The notes below the pieces were generated by a model. It did no database searches, was not told the origin of the DNA, and saw only the letters and a list, made by a program, of their open reading frames with translations. A stretch of DNA of 64,000 bases from positions 15,829-79,828 of the forward strand of contig CAZAYY010000019.1 of NCBI GenBank assembly GCA_964489525.1, written 5' to 3'. Positions 35,670 through 44,837 of the stretch are shown here, piece after piece; position 1 is the first letter of the stretch; each line of letters begins with the position of its first letter. The stretch is from CAZAYY01 sp964489525 (GTDB lineage Bacteria; Chloroflexota; Anaerolineae; Anaerolineales; JABWBV01). The position numbers and the translations under genes were made by a program.

Positions 35670-35692
35670 GTAGTCACGGCTTCAGCCGTGGT
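35670..35692 (-). repeat. Dispersed palindromic repeat, family A copy
   Basis: GTAGTCACGGCTTCAGCCGTGG: inverted copy of the family A unit (CACGGCTGAAGCCGTG plus ACTAC when read on the minus strand). Confidence 0.6.
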
Positions 35693-35778
35693 TCTCTTCC
35701 GCCTGCGGGGACGGGCGGGTCTGTGGGTGGGCTGGGCGGGCTTTGCCGGATAAAACCGGGGTCGGATTGGGATGGTTT

Positions 35779-35803
35779 CCGCTGCGGGGCGACCCGCCCC
35801 TAC
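35779..35803 (+). repeat. Dispersed GC-rich repeat, family B copy
   Basis: CCGCTGCGG then GGCGACCCGCCCCTAC; differs from the 25881 copy at three positions. Confidence 0.7.
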
Positions 35804-35856
35804 CCGTTCGGGTTTGGGCGGTTTTTGGGTACAGCCGGAGGTGGGGGGCTTAAATA

Positions 35857-35889
35857 AAAAAAGGCACGGCGTGGGGCCGTGCCTTTTTT
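35857..35889 (-). terminator. Strong intrinsic terminator of the malEFG operon
   Basis: A perfect 14-bp stem (AAAAAAGGCACGGC against GCCGTGCCTTTTTT) with a 5-nt loop and a T-run on the minus strand, 20 bp past the malG stop. Confidence 0.93.
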
Positions 35890-35908
35890 CGCAATTGAGA
35901 ACCCTGGC

Positions 35909-36844
35909 TTACTCTTTGACTGCGCCCTGGGTCAGGCCGCCGACAATTTGGTCTTGCAGGGCAAGGTAGATGATCATAATGGGCAGTGCGCCCATCAGAG
36001 CACCCGCTGCAAATACGCCCCATTTCTGGGAAAATTGGCCGGAGGTGTAAATTTGCAGGCCGACCATAAGGGTGTATTGGGTGGTGGACTTAAGCAGGAT
36101 GCGGGCCAGGATGAAGTCGCCATACGTGCCGATGAACGACAGGATGCCAATGACCACCAGGATGGGCCGCAGCAGCGGCAGCAGCAGGTTCCAGAAGATC
36201 TGGAAATTGGTGGCCCCATCCACCATGGCCGATTCGTCAATGGCCCTGGGGATGGTGTCCAGGAAGCCTTTCATTAGCCAGATGTTGATGCCCATCGAGC
36301 CGCCCAGGTAGACCAAAATCAAACCGCCATGGGTGTTTAAGCCCAGGCCGGGGAGAATTTCACCGGTCTGCTGGATGAGCAGGAAGATGGCCACCAGGGC
36401 CAGCAGGTTGGGGAACACCTGGATGAGCAGGATCCCTTTCAACATGGTTACCCGGCCTTTGAAGCGCAGGCGAGAGAAGGCATAGGCCGCCATGGTGGTG
36501 ATGGACAGAGAAAGGATGGTGGCAGTGCCGGCAATCTTAATCGAGTTGCCCAGCCACAGGCAGAAGGGGAACAGTTTGTCTGTGTTGGTATCCCAGAAGC
36601 ATGAAGGGAATTTATCACCTTCCAGCAGGGTCCGGTAATTGTCAAAATTCGGGTTATCGGGAATCAGCGTTTGGGTGGCCAGGGTTTGCTTGGAGTTCAG
36701 GGAGGCTGAGACAATCCACAACACCGGGAAGACGGAGAAGAAAATCAGGATGGCGGCAATCACCAGCCGGATGCCGATGCCAAAGCGCTTTTGAAAGCTT
36801 TTGGACTGGCTGTATTTTTGGTAGGTTGATGCTATGCTAGACAT
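35909..36844 (-). CDS. malG: MalG-like ABC sugar permease
   Basis: A 311-residue inner membrane permease with about six helices. MNSIFVVLWIVSASL-like N-terminal motif is present as FPVLWIVSASLNSKQTL, and the EAA loop reads DESAMVDGATNFQIFWNLLLPLLRP. The ending in KE matches the usual MalG C terminus (QGAVKE). It overlaps malF by 8 bp. With MalF and the substrate-binding protein it forms an importer for maltodextrin-type oligosaccharides; the ATPase is not encoded here and is probably a shared MsmX/MalK elsewhere. Confidence 0.92.
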   Translation of the reverse strand: MSSIASTYQKYSQSKSFQKRFGIGIRLVIAAILIFFSVFPVLWIVSASLNSKQTLATQTLIPDNPNFDNYRTLLEGDKFPSCFWDTNTDKLFPFCLWLGNSIKIAGTATILSLSITTMAAYAFSRLRFKGRVTMLKGILLIQVFPNLLALVAIFLLIQQTGEILPGLGLNTHGGLILVYLGGSMGINIWLMKGFLDTIPRAIDESAMVDGATNFQIFWNLLLPLLRPILVVIGILSFIGTYGDFILARILLKSTTQYTLMVGLQIYTSGQFSQKWGVFAAGALMGALPIMIIYLALQDQIVGGLTQGAVKE

Positions 36845-38432
36845 TTTCGCTGACCTCCTCCCACATGTTGGTGAAGCGGAATTGGAAGAGCGTGATGGCT
36901 CCTACGATGAAGAAAATGACGATGGTGATGGCGGATGCCAGGCCATATTGAACACCTCGCCCGCCGCTGTCGAACGCCAGGGCGTAAACGTAGCTGATCA
37001 AGATGTCGGTATGGCCAGCGCGGGTTTCAGCACCGACGATGGGTGGCCCGCCTCCGATGAACAGGTAAATCAGGTTGAAGTTGTTGAAGTTATAGACATA
37101 CGAAGCAATCAGCAGGGGGCCTACGGCCACCAGCAGCAGCGGCAGGGTGATGGAGCGGAAGCGCTGCCAGACACTGGCGCCGTCTACCAGGGCGGCTTCG
37201 TACAGGTCAGATGGGATGGACTGCAAGGCGCCGCTGGTGACCAGCATGAAATACGGGTAGCCCAACCACAGGTTGACCAGCACAATGGCGGCCTGGGCCC
37301 AGATGGGCTCGGTAAACCAGGGCGGCGCCACACCAAACCAGCCTTCCAACGTTCGATTGAGCACGCCCACCTCGGGGTTCATCATGCCGCGCCAGATGAT
37401 GATGGTAATCAGGCCAGGGATGGTGTACGGGATGAGCAGCAGCGAGCGAATGAGTTTTTTGAAGGGGAAATCTTTGTCGTTGAACATCAACGCAATGGCC
37501 AACCCGAGCGAGAAGGTGGTGAATACGCTCAGAATGGGGAAGATGAAGTTCCAGGTCAGGATGCGCACCAACGGGCCGCGCAAGGCCGGGCCGGTGGCGA
37601 AGCGGACAAAGTTCTCAAAACCAATCACAGCCCGGTAGCCCGGAATAAGGGTTTGACCGCGGTTGTTGGTCCAGGTGCCTTTTTGATCGAAATATTCCGA
37701 CCCGGTTTGTTCATCAATAAAGGTATTGGTTTCTTCGTTGTATAGATAGCGGGGGCGCAGTTCTGCAGCCTGGGATGTGGAACGGATCTGGATGGTTCTA
37801 TCCACATTCCCAAACTTTATTTGGGTGATATTGGGGTCGGTGGCCGCCAAAATGGCATTCATCCGGGTGTAGCCTTCAATGGTCAGGGGAATTCCGTTGG
37901 CATCCAATTCGCCCACGCCGCGCTGGCCTGGTTGGACCGCTTCAATATCTTCACCCACCAGGGCCAGGTAGCCTACACCGGCTTCGTCAACCAACCAGAG
38001 GGCATAATCCCCTTCCGGTGATTTGTATCCCGTCCAGGAAAAGGCCCGGCCTTCCTCTGGCAGGTAGAGCTCGCGTTGAATTTGGGCGATGGCCTGGGGT
38101 TTGGTAATCAGGTGGCCATCTCCGTAATTGGTGAAAGCCACATAAATGGTAAAGATGATCGGGTATATGGTGAATAAAATCAGGAATGAAAGGCCAATAC
38201 CCATCCAGCGGTATGGGTAGGCACCGGGCAGCAGGTAAATCAGGTTGAGCATGACGGTGATGACCGCCAGCACGGTAGCCAGCTGGGTGTTGCCCAGGGA
38301 AAAAGATTGGACAATAAACCAGATTGCGCCCACATCGAACAGCGCGACAAAAATTAGGCGCAGCACAAATGAGAGCACAGATTCTTCAGATTGTTTTTGT
38401 TTGGGTTTGGCGACTGCAGTTACATCCGGCAT
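36837..38432 (-). CDS. malF: MalF-like ABC sugar permease with large extracytoplasmic loop
   Basis: A 531-residue permease. As in enteric MalF it has extra N-terminal helices and a long external insertion of about 170 residues (about 115-285) before the core permease domain (IFTTFSLGLAIALMFN). The EAA loop is YEAALVDGASVWQRFRSITLPLL. The loop probably contacts the binding protein. Two hydrophobic segments precede the external loop. Confidence 0.92.
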   Translation of the reverse strand: MPDVTAVAKPKQKQSEESVLSFVLRLIFVALFDVGAIWFIVQSFSLGNTQLATVLAVITVMLNLIYLLPGAYPYRWMGIGLSFLILFTIYPIIFTIYVAFTNYGDGHLITKPQAIAQIQRELYLPEEGRAFSWTGYKSPEGDYALWLVDEAGVGYLALVGEDIEAVQPGQRGVGELDANGIPLTIEGYTRMNAILAATDPNITQIKFGNVDRTIQIRSTSQAAELRPRYLYNEETNTFIDEQTGSEYFDQKGTWTNNRGQTLIPGYRAVIGFENFVRFATGPALRGPLVRILTWNFIFPILSVFTTFSLGLAIALMFNDKDFPFKKLIRSLLLIPYTIPGLITIIIWRGMMNPEVGVLNRTLEGWFGVAPPWFTEPIWAQAAIVLVNLWLGYPYFMLVTSGALQSIPSDLYEAALVDGASVWQRFRSITLPLLLVAVGPLLIASYVYNFNNFNLIYLFIGGGPPIVGAETRAGHTDILISYVYALAFDSGGRGVQYGLASAITIVIFFIVGAITLFQFRFTNMWEEVSENV

Positions 38433-38596
38433 TATTCCTCCTCACGCTGAAGCGGATCAGTAATCTATCGGAAGGTGCTTCAAAACCAACCCAGGAACCA
38501 GGGTATGGATTGGGTTAATTTTAATTTGTAACGAGCAAAATTTGGAGTGATTTTGGCCTGGGGAGCATCCTCTTCCCGCGGCCAGGGAAAATTGGC

Positions 38597-38628
38597 AAGG
38601 AGGCCGGGTTGTGCAACCCGGCCTCCTT
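38597..38628 (-). terminator. Intercistronic hairpin between malE and malF
   Basis: AAGGAGGCCGGGTT and AACCCGGCCTCCTT form a perfect stem, extended by a G-C pair, 15 bp past the malE stop. Only a weak T-tract follows, so it probably acts as an mRNA-stabilising or partial terminator element that keeps the binding protein more abundant than the permeases. Confidence 0.75.
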
Positions 38629-38642
38629 GATCAAAAGCAATA

Positions 38643-40256
38643 CTACTTCAGTTCCCAGGTAACCAGTTTGGTCGCAGGGTCGTAAGTGAAGGTAACTTCC
38701 TTCTCAGCATCCAGGGTCAGGGAGTAGTTCGGGCCGTCCTGGGCGCCGTCGGAGCCGAAGTTGGTGGTCCAGGAGCCATCGAGGGCAACCTTGAACTCAT
38801 AGGTGCCGGCGGGCAGTTTGAACGGACCGCTCTTCCAGACTTCGCCGTCCTGGGTCAGTTTGGTGGCGGCGCATTCGGGCTGCCAGTCACCCGGGCAGCC
38901 AGCAATGGCCTGGTAGGAGCCGGGGATGTTGACCATGCCGGTCAGCGGGTTGGCAATCAGGGCGCGGATCGTAGCGGCTTTTTCAGCCAGGGCATCGGCG
39001 GCGGCCTGTTTCTGCTGGAGGGCGAGAACGACAGCATCGTTCCAGCCGCCCCAAACGGAGCCCATCGCCGGGATGGCAGGCATGGACTGGGCGTTCTGGC
39101 CGGCCAGGCCGATGGCCATAATGTCAGCATCTTCCATTTTATTCAGCGCGGGCAGGTAGGCGGAAGCGCGATTGCCAGCGGTCTGCAGCAGCATCATCGC
39201 TTCTTCGGTGGCGACGAACTCGGTCAGGAAGGCCTGGGCGAGCAGGACGTTTTTGCTCTGGGAGTTGATCACAAAGCCCTGAACGCCGCTGAAGGGATAG
39301 CCGTTGCTCGGGAAGCCGGTGATGCCAAAGTTCACGCTGGAAGCGCGCAGGCGGTCAAGAGCCCACGGGCCAGCCATAATGAAGGGGGTTTCGCCGGTTT
39401 CGAAGAGGGTGTGGGCGGTGTCCCAGTCGGTGTTGTCGCTCAGGCAGCCGGCCTGAACTTCAGTAACCAGTTTTTCAACGGCGGCGATCATGCCGGGGCT
39501 GTCGAGGCCGAGGTCATTCTCGTTGTAGTTGCCAGCCGCATCCCGGCCGAAGATGTAGCCGCCGTAGGCGGTCTGGAACGGGTAGGCATCGTAGGTGGTG
39601 CCGCTCAGGCTCATGCAGAAGGTGACTTTGCCTTCTTCCTGCAGAGCGCGACCAACTTCGAAAACCTCATCCCAGGTGGTTGGCGGGGTGGGGACGAGGT
39701 CCTTATTGTAGAAGAAGCCCAGGTTTTCAGTAGCATAGGGCATACCGTAAACAACGCCATCGTAGGTGAAGGCAGCAACGGCGCTGGCGACAAACTCACC
39801 AGCCTTGGCGCCGAGGTCAATCGGGGCGAGCAGGCCGTTGGCAACGAGGGTGCCAGCCTGGTCGTGAGGGATAATGATGATATCCGGGCCTTCGCCAGCC
39901 GGGGCGGCGATCAGGAACTGGTCGCGGATGCCGGCAACCTCTTCGACGATAACTTCAACCTGGTACTGGGCCAGGAAGTCATCGGCAAGGGATTTCAAGA
40001 TGGCTGAGCGGGTGTCGTCAGCCCAAATCTTGATGGTGGCAACGGGGGCCGGGACATCGGTCGGGGCCGGAACGGCGGTCGGTTCGGCCGGGGCAGTGGT
40101 CGGTTCGGCCGGGGCAGTGGTTGGGGCCGGGGCCTGGGTGGGCTCAACAGCGGCGGCCTGGGTGGGTTCCGGCGCAGTGGTTTCAGTGCTGGTGCAGGCG
40201 CCAATGGCGAATACTGCGATCAGCAGGACGAACAGTAAGGTTAAGCGTTTGGACAT
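38643..40256 (-). CDS. malE: MalE-like substrate-binding lipoprotein fused to a C-terminal X25 starch-binding-like domain
   Basis: A 537-residue protein: lipobox VFAIGAC, an Ala/Pro/Thr repeat linker (about 25-70), a family 1 solute-binding domain (TIKIWADDTRSAIL to about 440; NGLLAPIDL, MPYATENLGFFYNKDLV), and an extra C-terminal domain (about 455-537) with CPGDWQPECAATKL, LPAGTYEFKVALDGSW and TFTYDPATKLVTWELK. The last motifs are those of the X25/pullulanase-associated starch-binding-like module. It probably captures alpha-glucan oligomers at the cell surface for MalFG. Most MalE proteins stop before this domain. Confidence 0.9.
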   Translation of the reverse strand: MSKRLTLLFVLLIAVFAIGACTSTETTAPEPTQAAAVEPTQAPAPTTAPAEPTTAPAEPTAVPAPTDVPAPVATIKIWADDTRSAILKSLADDFLAQYQVEVIVEEVAGIRDQFLIAAPAGEGPDIIIIPHDQAGTLVANGLLAPIDLGAKAGEFVASAVAAFTYDGVVYGMPYATENLGFFYNKDLVPTPPTTWDEVFEVGRALQEEGKVTFCMSLSGTTYDAYPFQTAYGGYIFGRDAAGNYNENDLGLDSPGMIAAVEKLVTEVQAGCLSDNTDWDTAHTLFETGETPFIMAGPWALDRLRASSVNFGITGFPSNGYPFSGVQGFVINSQSKNVLLAQAFLTEFVATEEAMMLLQTAGNRASAYLPALNKMEDADIMAIGLAGQNAQSMPAIPAMGSVWGGWNDAVVLALQQKQAAADALAEKAATIRALIANPLTGMVNIPGSYQAIAGCPGDWQPECAATKLTQDGEVWKSGPFKLPAGTYEFKVALDGSWTTNFGSDGAQDGPNYSLTLDAEKEVTFTYDPATKLVTWELK

Positions 40257-40360
40257 TTTAAATTTCTCCTAGAAGCGAAAATACGTGTTTAATGCCATTT
40301 ATGGCAGAAATCATAATGGATGAGCCACTTTTGCAATTCAGTCTATAAGAAATCACCTCC

Positions 40361-40388
40361 GATAATAGGGTGCAGTTAGTGCATTATC
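40361..40388 (-). promoter_or_regulatory. Candidate operator in the malE leader
   Basis: Interrupted dyad: GATAAT and TGCA on one side, TGCA and ATTATC on the other, directly at the predicted malE transcription start. Suits a LacI-type repressor. No regulator gene is nearby. Confidence 0.4.
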
Positions 40389-40394
40389 CTGGAA

Positions 40395-40400
40395 ATTATA
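40395..40400 (-). promoter_or_regulatory. malE operon -10 box
   Basis: Minus-strand TATAAT about 140 bp upstream of ATG 40256, with TTTGAT about 15 bases further upstream as a poor -35. It overlaps the end of the upstream peptidase region. Confidence 0.45.
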
Positions 40401-40416
40401 CCGCTGTTTTTAAGAA

Positions 40417-42468
40417 TCAAACATTAATATTTTCCAGCGTGTCGAGCAGGAATGCGTATGTTTCGGCCGTTTCGCGCAGGGTGTTGTAGCGTCCAGATGA
40501 GCCACCATGCCCGGCGCCCATGATGGTGACCAGCCGCAAGGGATTGGTGTCGGTTTTCAAGGCGCGCAGCCTGGCCGCCCATTTGGCCGGGTCCCAATAG
40601 GGCACCTGCAGGTCGTTGAGACCGGCGCGAATGTAGATGTGGGGATAGGCTTGTGCCACCACATTTTCGTATGGGGAGTAGGTGAGCATGTAGGCGAATT
40701 CTTCCGGTTTGGCCGGGTTGCCCCACTGCTCCCATTCGGTTACGGTCAGGGGTAGGTCGGGCAGCAGCATGGCGGTAATGACATTGGTAAAGGGCACCAG
40801 GGCGACTACGGCTTTGAACAGGTCGGGGCGCAGGTTGGCCACAGCGCTTACCAGCAGCCCACCGGCGCTGCCGCCCATGATGGCCAGTTTTTCGGGCCGG
40901 GTGCAGCCCTGGCGCACCAGGTGTTCGGCGCAGGCGATAAAGTCGGTGAACGTGTTCATTTTGTGCATCAGGCGGCCATTTTCGTACCAGGCTCGCCCCA
41001 TTTCAGAGCCGCCGCGAATGTGGCCGATGGCGTAGATAAAGCCCCGGTCCAGCAGGCTTAGCCGGTTGCTGTTAAAGTTGGCCTCGGTGCTGTAGCCATA
41101 GGAGCCATACCCATACAGCAGCAGGGGGGCGCTGCCATCCAGCGGGGTATCTTTGCGTCGCACCAGCGAGATGGGCACCCGCACACCATCAGGTGCGAGG
41201 GCAAACTGCCGTTCGCTGGTATATTGGGAGGCATCGTACCCGCTGGGAATGGGCTGGACTTTGCGCACATTCCAGGCCATGCTTTCAAAGTCTACTTCTA
41301 CCACAGAAAGCGGGGTGACCAATGAATTGTACACCAGGCGCACGGTTGGGGAGGAAAATTCGGGATTGGCGTCAAGTTCGGCATCGTAAACCGGTTCGGG
41401 CATCTGGATGTAGCGCACATAATCCACACCATTGGGCGCTGAGATGCGCATATGGTGCAGCCCTTCGCGCTGTTCGAGAATCACCAGGGCATCCTGAAAG
41501 GGTTCCACGGCTTCCAGTAAGGTGTCTTCCCGGTGGGGTAAGATCTCGTGCCAGTTTTCTTCGCCGGGGTTGGTGATCGGCGCGGTATACACGGCAAAAT
41601 TAACGCCGGTGTGGTTGCTGCGCACCAGGAAGACATCGCTGTGGTGCTCCATGTAATATTCCCGCCACGGGCGGCGCTCGGCCAGCAGGGTGAATTCACC
41701 CTGGGGCTGATTGGCTGGCAGCCAGCGCACGTCGCTGGTGGTGTGGCTGCGGGCAGTCAGGAACAGGTATTGGCCGCTGCGGGCGCGGTGGATGATCAGG
41801 TTGAACTTTTCGTCGGGTTCGTGGAAAACGACCACGTCTGCCTGGGTTGGGGTTCCGGTGGTATGGCGCACAAGTTGGTAGGGCCTGTGCGAGGTATCGA
41901 AGCGGGTGTAGAACAGGGTTTCGTTGTCCGAAGCCCAGGCCAGGGTATAGGCGGCCTTGGGCAGAGGGCCGCTGAGGGTTTGCATGGTTTGCAGGTCAAG
42001 AATGTAGATATCGAATTCCCACGAGCCGGTGAAGTCCACGGCGTAAGCCAGGCGGCGGTTGTCCGGGCTGGGCTGGAAGATGGCCACCCGGCAGTAGGTT
42101 TTGCCCTCGGCCAGGGCGTTTTCGTCCAGCAGAATTTCTTCGGGTGCGTCCAGGCTGCCGTGCTTGCGGCAGAAAATGCGGTACTGCTTGCCCGCTTCCA
42201 GGCGCCAGTAGTAAAGGTATTCGCCGCGCGGCTCGGGCACACTGGCATCGTCTTCAGCCAGCCGGCCTTTCATTTCCTGGAAAAGGGTTTCTTGCAGTGC
42301 GGCAGTGTGGGCCAGGGTGGCCTTCGCATAGGCATTTTCGGCTTCCAGGTAGGTAATGACTTCAGGATCCTGCTTGTTTTGCAACCAGGTATACGGGTCT
42401 TCAAAGGTTTGTCCCAGGTGGGTAAAGGTATATGGGACTGTTTTGGCAACCGGGGGTTGAGGGGTCAT
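40417..42468 (-). CDS. ptrB: Oligopeptidase B / prolyl oligopeptidase family (S9A)
   Basis: A 683-residue serine peptidase: N-terminal seven-bladed propeller (about 70-400), then an alpha/beta-hydrolase domain. The nucleophile is in MGGSAGGLL, the Asp in AGLNDLQVPYWDPAKW and the His in GAGHGGSSGRY. GFIYAIGHIRGGSEMGRAWY and TDFIACAEHL are typical of oligopeptidase B, which cleaves short peptides after basic residues. No signal peptide, so cytoplasmic. A start codon ATG at 42468 is preceded by GGAGA. Confidence 0.94.
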   Translation of the reverse strand: MTPQPPVAKTVPYTFTHLGQTFEDPYTWLQNKQDPEVITYLEAENAYAKATLAHTAALQETLFQEMKGRLAEDDASVPEPRGEYLYYWRLEAGKQYRIFCRKHGSLDAPEEILLDENALAEGKTYCRVAIFQPSPDNRRLAYAVDFTGSWEFDIYILDLQTMQTLSGPLPKAAYTLAWASDNETLFYTRFDTSHRPYQLVRHTTGTPTQADVVVFHEPDEKFNLIIHRARSGQYLFLTARSHTTSDVRWLPANQPQGEFTLLAERRPWREYYMEHHSDVFLVRSNHTGVNFAVYTAPITNPGEENWHEILPHREDTLLEAVEPFQDALVILEQREGLHHMRISAPNGVDYVRYIQMPEPVYDAELDANPEFSSPTVRLVYNSLVTPLSVVEVDFESMAWNVRKVQPIPSGYDASQYTSERQFALAPDGVRVPISLVRRKDTPLDGSAPLLLYGYGSYGYSTEANFNSNRLSLLDRGFIYAIGHIRGGSEMGRAWYENGRLMHKMNTFTDFIACAEHLVRQGCTRPEKLAIMGGSAGGLLVSAVANLRPDLFKAVVALVPFTNVITAMLLPDLPLTVTEWEQWGNPAKPEEFAYMLTYSPYENVVAQAYPHIYIRAGLNDLQVPYWDPAKWAARLRALKTDTNPLRLVTIMGAGHGGSSGRYNTLRETAETYAFLLDTLENINV

Positions 42469-42687
42469 GAGGGTTCTCCTACTTACTGATTAATCGTCAA
42501 CACTTAAGTGTAACATAATAATTACACCCGTGTGGACCTTTATACCCAGCAGGTGCCCACTACCTAAGAATTCCCCTTTGGACTTGCCCCACAAATTTCT
42601 TTTTGCCATCTGAATTCCGATTCAATTTCCCTACCCGGGCTTAATCCGCCTGGATATCTGTCTGCCCGTAGACGGTTGGTAATCCCA

Positions 42688-42717
42688 GGGGCTGTCCTTT
42701 TCTTTTTGGACAGCCCC
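42688..42717. repeat. Perfect inverted repeat
   Basis: GGGGCTGTCC and GGACAGCCCC separated by a 10-nt T-rich loop. It is not positioned as the terminator of either neighbour (the peptidase is transcribed away). Possibly a remnant terminator or the cassette edge. Confidence 0.55.
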
Positions 42718-42877
42718 ACCTTAACCACCTAATCTGAGTTTGGATGAAATTGATCTGCCCAGTTCCCATCACAACCATTCCCCATTACAAACCTTAAAAA
42801 AACCAAAAATTTAAGGTTAAACCCCGGGTATTCAAAAAATGCACACAAAAAGATAGCACAAAAATTCTATTATTCTC

Positions 42878-42883
42878 TATAAT
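42878..42883 (+). promoter_or_regulatory. Candidate -10 box for the phage-like cassette
   Basis: TATAAT about 60 bp upstream of the small terminase ATG; the -35 region is poor. It is followed by AAAGGAGG at 42931-42938 ahead of ATG 42946. Confidence 0.45.
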
Positions 42884-42945
42884 CCAGGCAGAATCAACCA
42901 CAGGGCGGTGGATGTTGAGCGTTTTTTTTCAAAGGAGGTAACCAG

Positions 42946-43557
42946 ATGAACCTAAGTATCCCAACCAACCCCAGGGAACCCACAGCGCAAGCCTGGGATA
43001 TGCAGCCGGGCGAATCGGCCTGGTACGGGCGTTTTTTGCTCTACTGCAGCCTGGGGCCAGCCCGCACACTGGAGGCAGCCTATGCCCTGGAAAAGGGGCG
43101 CGGCGCAAAACAGCGGCGCCTGCCCAACACGTGGAAGTTGGCCGCCGAACGCTTCAACTGGCGTCAGCGCGCCCTGGCCTGGGATGAACCGGGTGGTACC
43201 CAACCCCCAAGCCCAACGGCGCTGCAAGAACTGCCCGGTGCAGCCCAGCCCCCGGCCCCAGCCCTGGCGGCGCAAGCGCCAGAGCCAACCGGGGACGAGC
43301 TGGAAGCCATGGGCAAACTTGCCCGGATGACCATTCGCCGGGCAGCGGTGCGGGCAGCCCAAACCCTGGTGGATATGCTCGATGAGGGTGACCCTGGCAA
43401 GCGGCGGCTGGCAGCAGTAAGCGTGCTCAGTTGGAGTGGTTTATTGCCCGGCGGCGGGGAGGAGAAAGAAACCGTCGAACGGATTCGGGTGATTGACTTT
43501 GAACACAACCCACCCCCGGAAAGGGGCGGTATCCCCATGGAGGAAGGCAGTGGATGA
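42946..43557 (+). CDS. Phage terminase small subunit-like protein
   Basis: A 203-residue protein, first gene of the cassette. The N-terminal part has the QPGESAWYGRFLLYCSLGPART segment (by pieces QPGESAWYGRF and LGPARTLEAAYAL) followed by WKLAAERFNWRQRALAWDE, a helix-turn-helix layout seen in small terminases that recognise packaging sites. A Pro-rich linker follows and then a helical region and acidic tail. The stop overlaps the large subunit start by ATGA. Strong RBS. Confidence 0.8.
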   Translation: MNLSIPTNPREPTAQAWDMQPGESAWYGRFLLYCSLGPARTLEAAYALEKGRGAKQRRLPNTWKLAAERFNWRQRALAWDEPGGTQPPSPTALQELPGAAQPPAPALAAQAPEPTGDELEAMGKLARMTIRRAAVRAAQTLVDMLDEGDPGKRRLAAVSVLSWSGLLPGGGEEKETVERIRVIDFEHNPPPERGGIPMEEGSG

Positions 43558-44837
43558 TTTGGGACCTATACGAAGGCGATTTGCTTTTCAACCTGCACGC
43601 AGGCCAGCGCCAGGCCCTGAACTGCCCGGCCCGTTTTGTGGCAGTGGTGGCCGGGGCGCAAAGCGGCAAGACCGTGTTTGGCCCCACCTGGCTGCTGCGC
43701 GAAATTGGCCGCTGTGGGGCGGGCGATTACCTGGTGGTAACGCCCAGCTACCCACTGCTCGAGAAAAAGGCCCTGCCGTCCTTCCTAACGCTGTTTAAAG
43801 ACACCCTCAAACTGGGTCACTACAGCCCGGGGCGCAGGGTGTTTACGCTGGAGGAAGAGGGCCTGGCCCGGTTGGGAATCGAGCAGGCTGTGACAGTTTT
43901 CTTTGGCCATGCCAGCGACCCCGACAGCCTGGAAAGCGCCACCGCCCGGGCTGCCTGGCTGGACGAAGCCGGGCAGAACCGCTTTAAACTGCAAAGCTGG
44001 GAGGCCATCCAGCGCCGCCTGGCCATCCACCAGGGGCGCGCCTTGTTCACAACCACGCCCTACAATCTGGGCTGGTTCAAACAGCAGGTGTGCGACCGGG
44101 CGGCGTTTGACCCGAATTACAGTGTGGTGCGCTTTACCTCCACCCAAAATCCTGCTTTCCCCCGTGAGGAGTTTGAACGGGCGGCCCGCACCCTGCCCGA
44201 ATGGAAGTTCCGCATGTTTTACCTGGGCGAGTTCACCCGGCCCGGCGGGTTGGTGTACAGCGCCTTTGAGCCTTCCCGGCATATCGTCCCGCCGTTTGAA
44301 ATCCCTTCGGACTGGCCACGTTTCCTGGGGCTGGACTTTGGCGGGGTGAACACCGCCGGGGTGTTCGTGGCTCTCGACCCGCACACCGGGCGACTTTTTG
44401 CTTACCGCGAATACCACGCCGGGAACTGCACCGCCGCCGACCACGTGGCCGCATTGTTAGACGGAGAGCCGGTCATCCCCACTGCTTTTGGCGGCAGTCC
44501 CGGTGAATCCCAATGGCGCATGGAGTTTACCCAGGCCGGGCTGCCCGTTGGCAAGCCTGCTGTGAGTGACCTGCAGGTGGGCATCCAGCGGGTGTTCGCC
44601 GCCCACAAAACCCACCGGCTGTTCATCTTCCAGGGCTTGAAAAATTACCTGGATGAAAAACTGCGCTATGCCTGGGCGCTGGACACAGAGGGCAGGCCGG
44701 TTCAAGAAATTGAAGACGAGGAGACTTTTCACCTTATGGACGCTGAACGCTACATCATCAGCAGCCTGGATGACACCGGGAGCGGCGAGAGTGGGGTGGT
44801 GCCCCCGGCAGACCTGCTGCGGGAGGCAGGATGGTAA
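43554..44837 (+). CDS. Phage terminase large subunit
   Basis: A 427-residue DNA-packaging ATPase/nuclease. Walker A VVAGAQSGKT, Walker B-like AAWLDEAGQ with a following coupling TTPYNLGWFKQ, and a RNase H-like nuclease domain starting GLDFGGVNTAG with a late aspartate in HLMDAERY. Length is normal for a compact TerL. It packages DNA into a prohead through the portal encoded next. The 3' end overlaps the portal ATG. Confidence 0.92.
   Translation: MIWDLYEGDLLFNLHAGQRQALNCPARFVAVVAGAQSGKTVFGPTWLLREIGRCGAGDYLVVTPSYPLLEKKALPSFLTLFKDTLKLGHYSPGRRVFTLEEEGLARLGIEQAVTVFFGHASDPDSLESATARAAWLDEAGQNRFKLQSWEAIQRRLAIHQGRALFTTTPYNLGWFKQQVCDRAAFDPNYSVVRFTSTQNPAFPREEFERAARTLPEWKFRMFYLGEFTRPGGLVYSAFEPSRHIVPPFEIPSDWPRFLGLDFGGVNTAGVFVALDPHTGRLFAYREYHAGNCTAADHVAALLDGEPVIPTAFGGSPGESQWRMEFTQAGLPVGKPAVSDLQVGIQRVFAAHKTHRLFIFQGLKNYLDEKLRYAWALDTEGRPVQEIEDEETFHLMDAERYIISSLDDTGSGESGVVPPADLLREAGW

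Larger units (their letters stand above)
35568..35856. other. Gene-free stretch with dispersed repeats
   Basis: About 290 bp containing a family A copy (35670-35692), a family B copy (35779-35803) and GAGGGCTGGCATGATG in inverted orientation near 35645-35662, shared with the 20.9-kb gap. Confidence 0.6.
42469..42945. other. Gene-free stretch upstream of the phage-like cassette
   Basis: About 475 bp, becoming AT-rich toward the cassette. It holds a perfect hairpin (42688-42717), an imperfect dyad CCTTAA/TTAAGG near 42793-42816 and a TATAAT box at 42878. No attachment site, tRNA gene or integrase is visible. Confidence 0.6.

Noticed and set aside
40020..40160. Tandem GGCAGTGGTCGGTTCGGCC-like repeats
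   Set aside because: They encode the Ala/Pro/Thr linker after the MalE lipobox.
41548..42489. 313-residue open frame on the plus strand
   Set aside because: Antisense to oligopeptidase B; no motif or ribosome site.
42688..42717. Attachment site or transposon end for the phage-like cassette
   Set aside because: The perfect hairpin has no matching copy on the right side of the cassette and no integrase or transposase is present.
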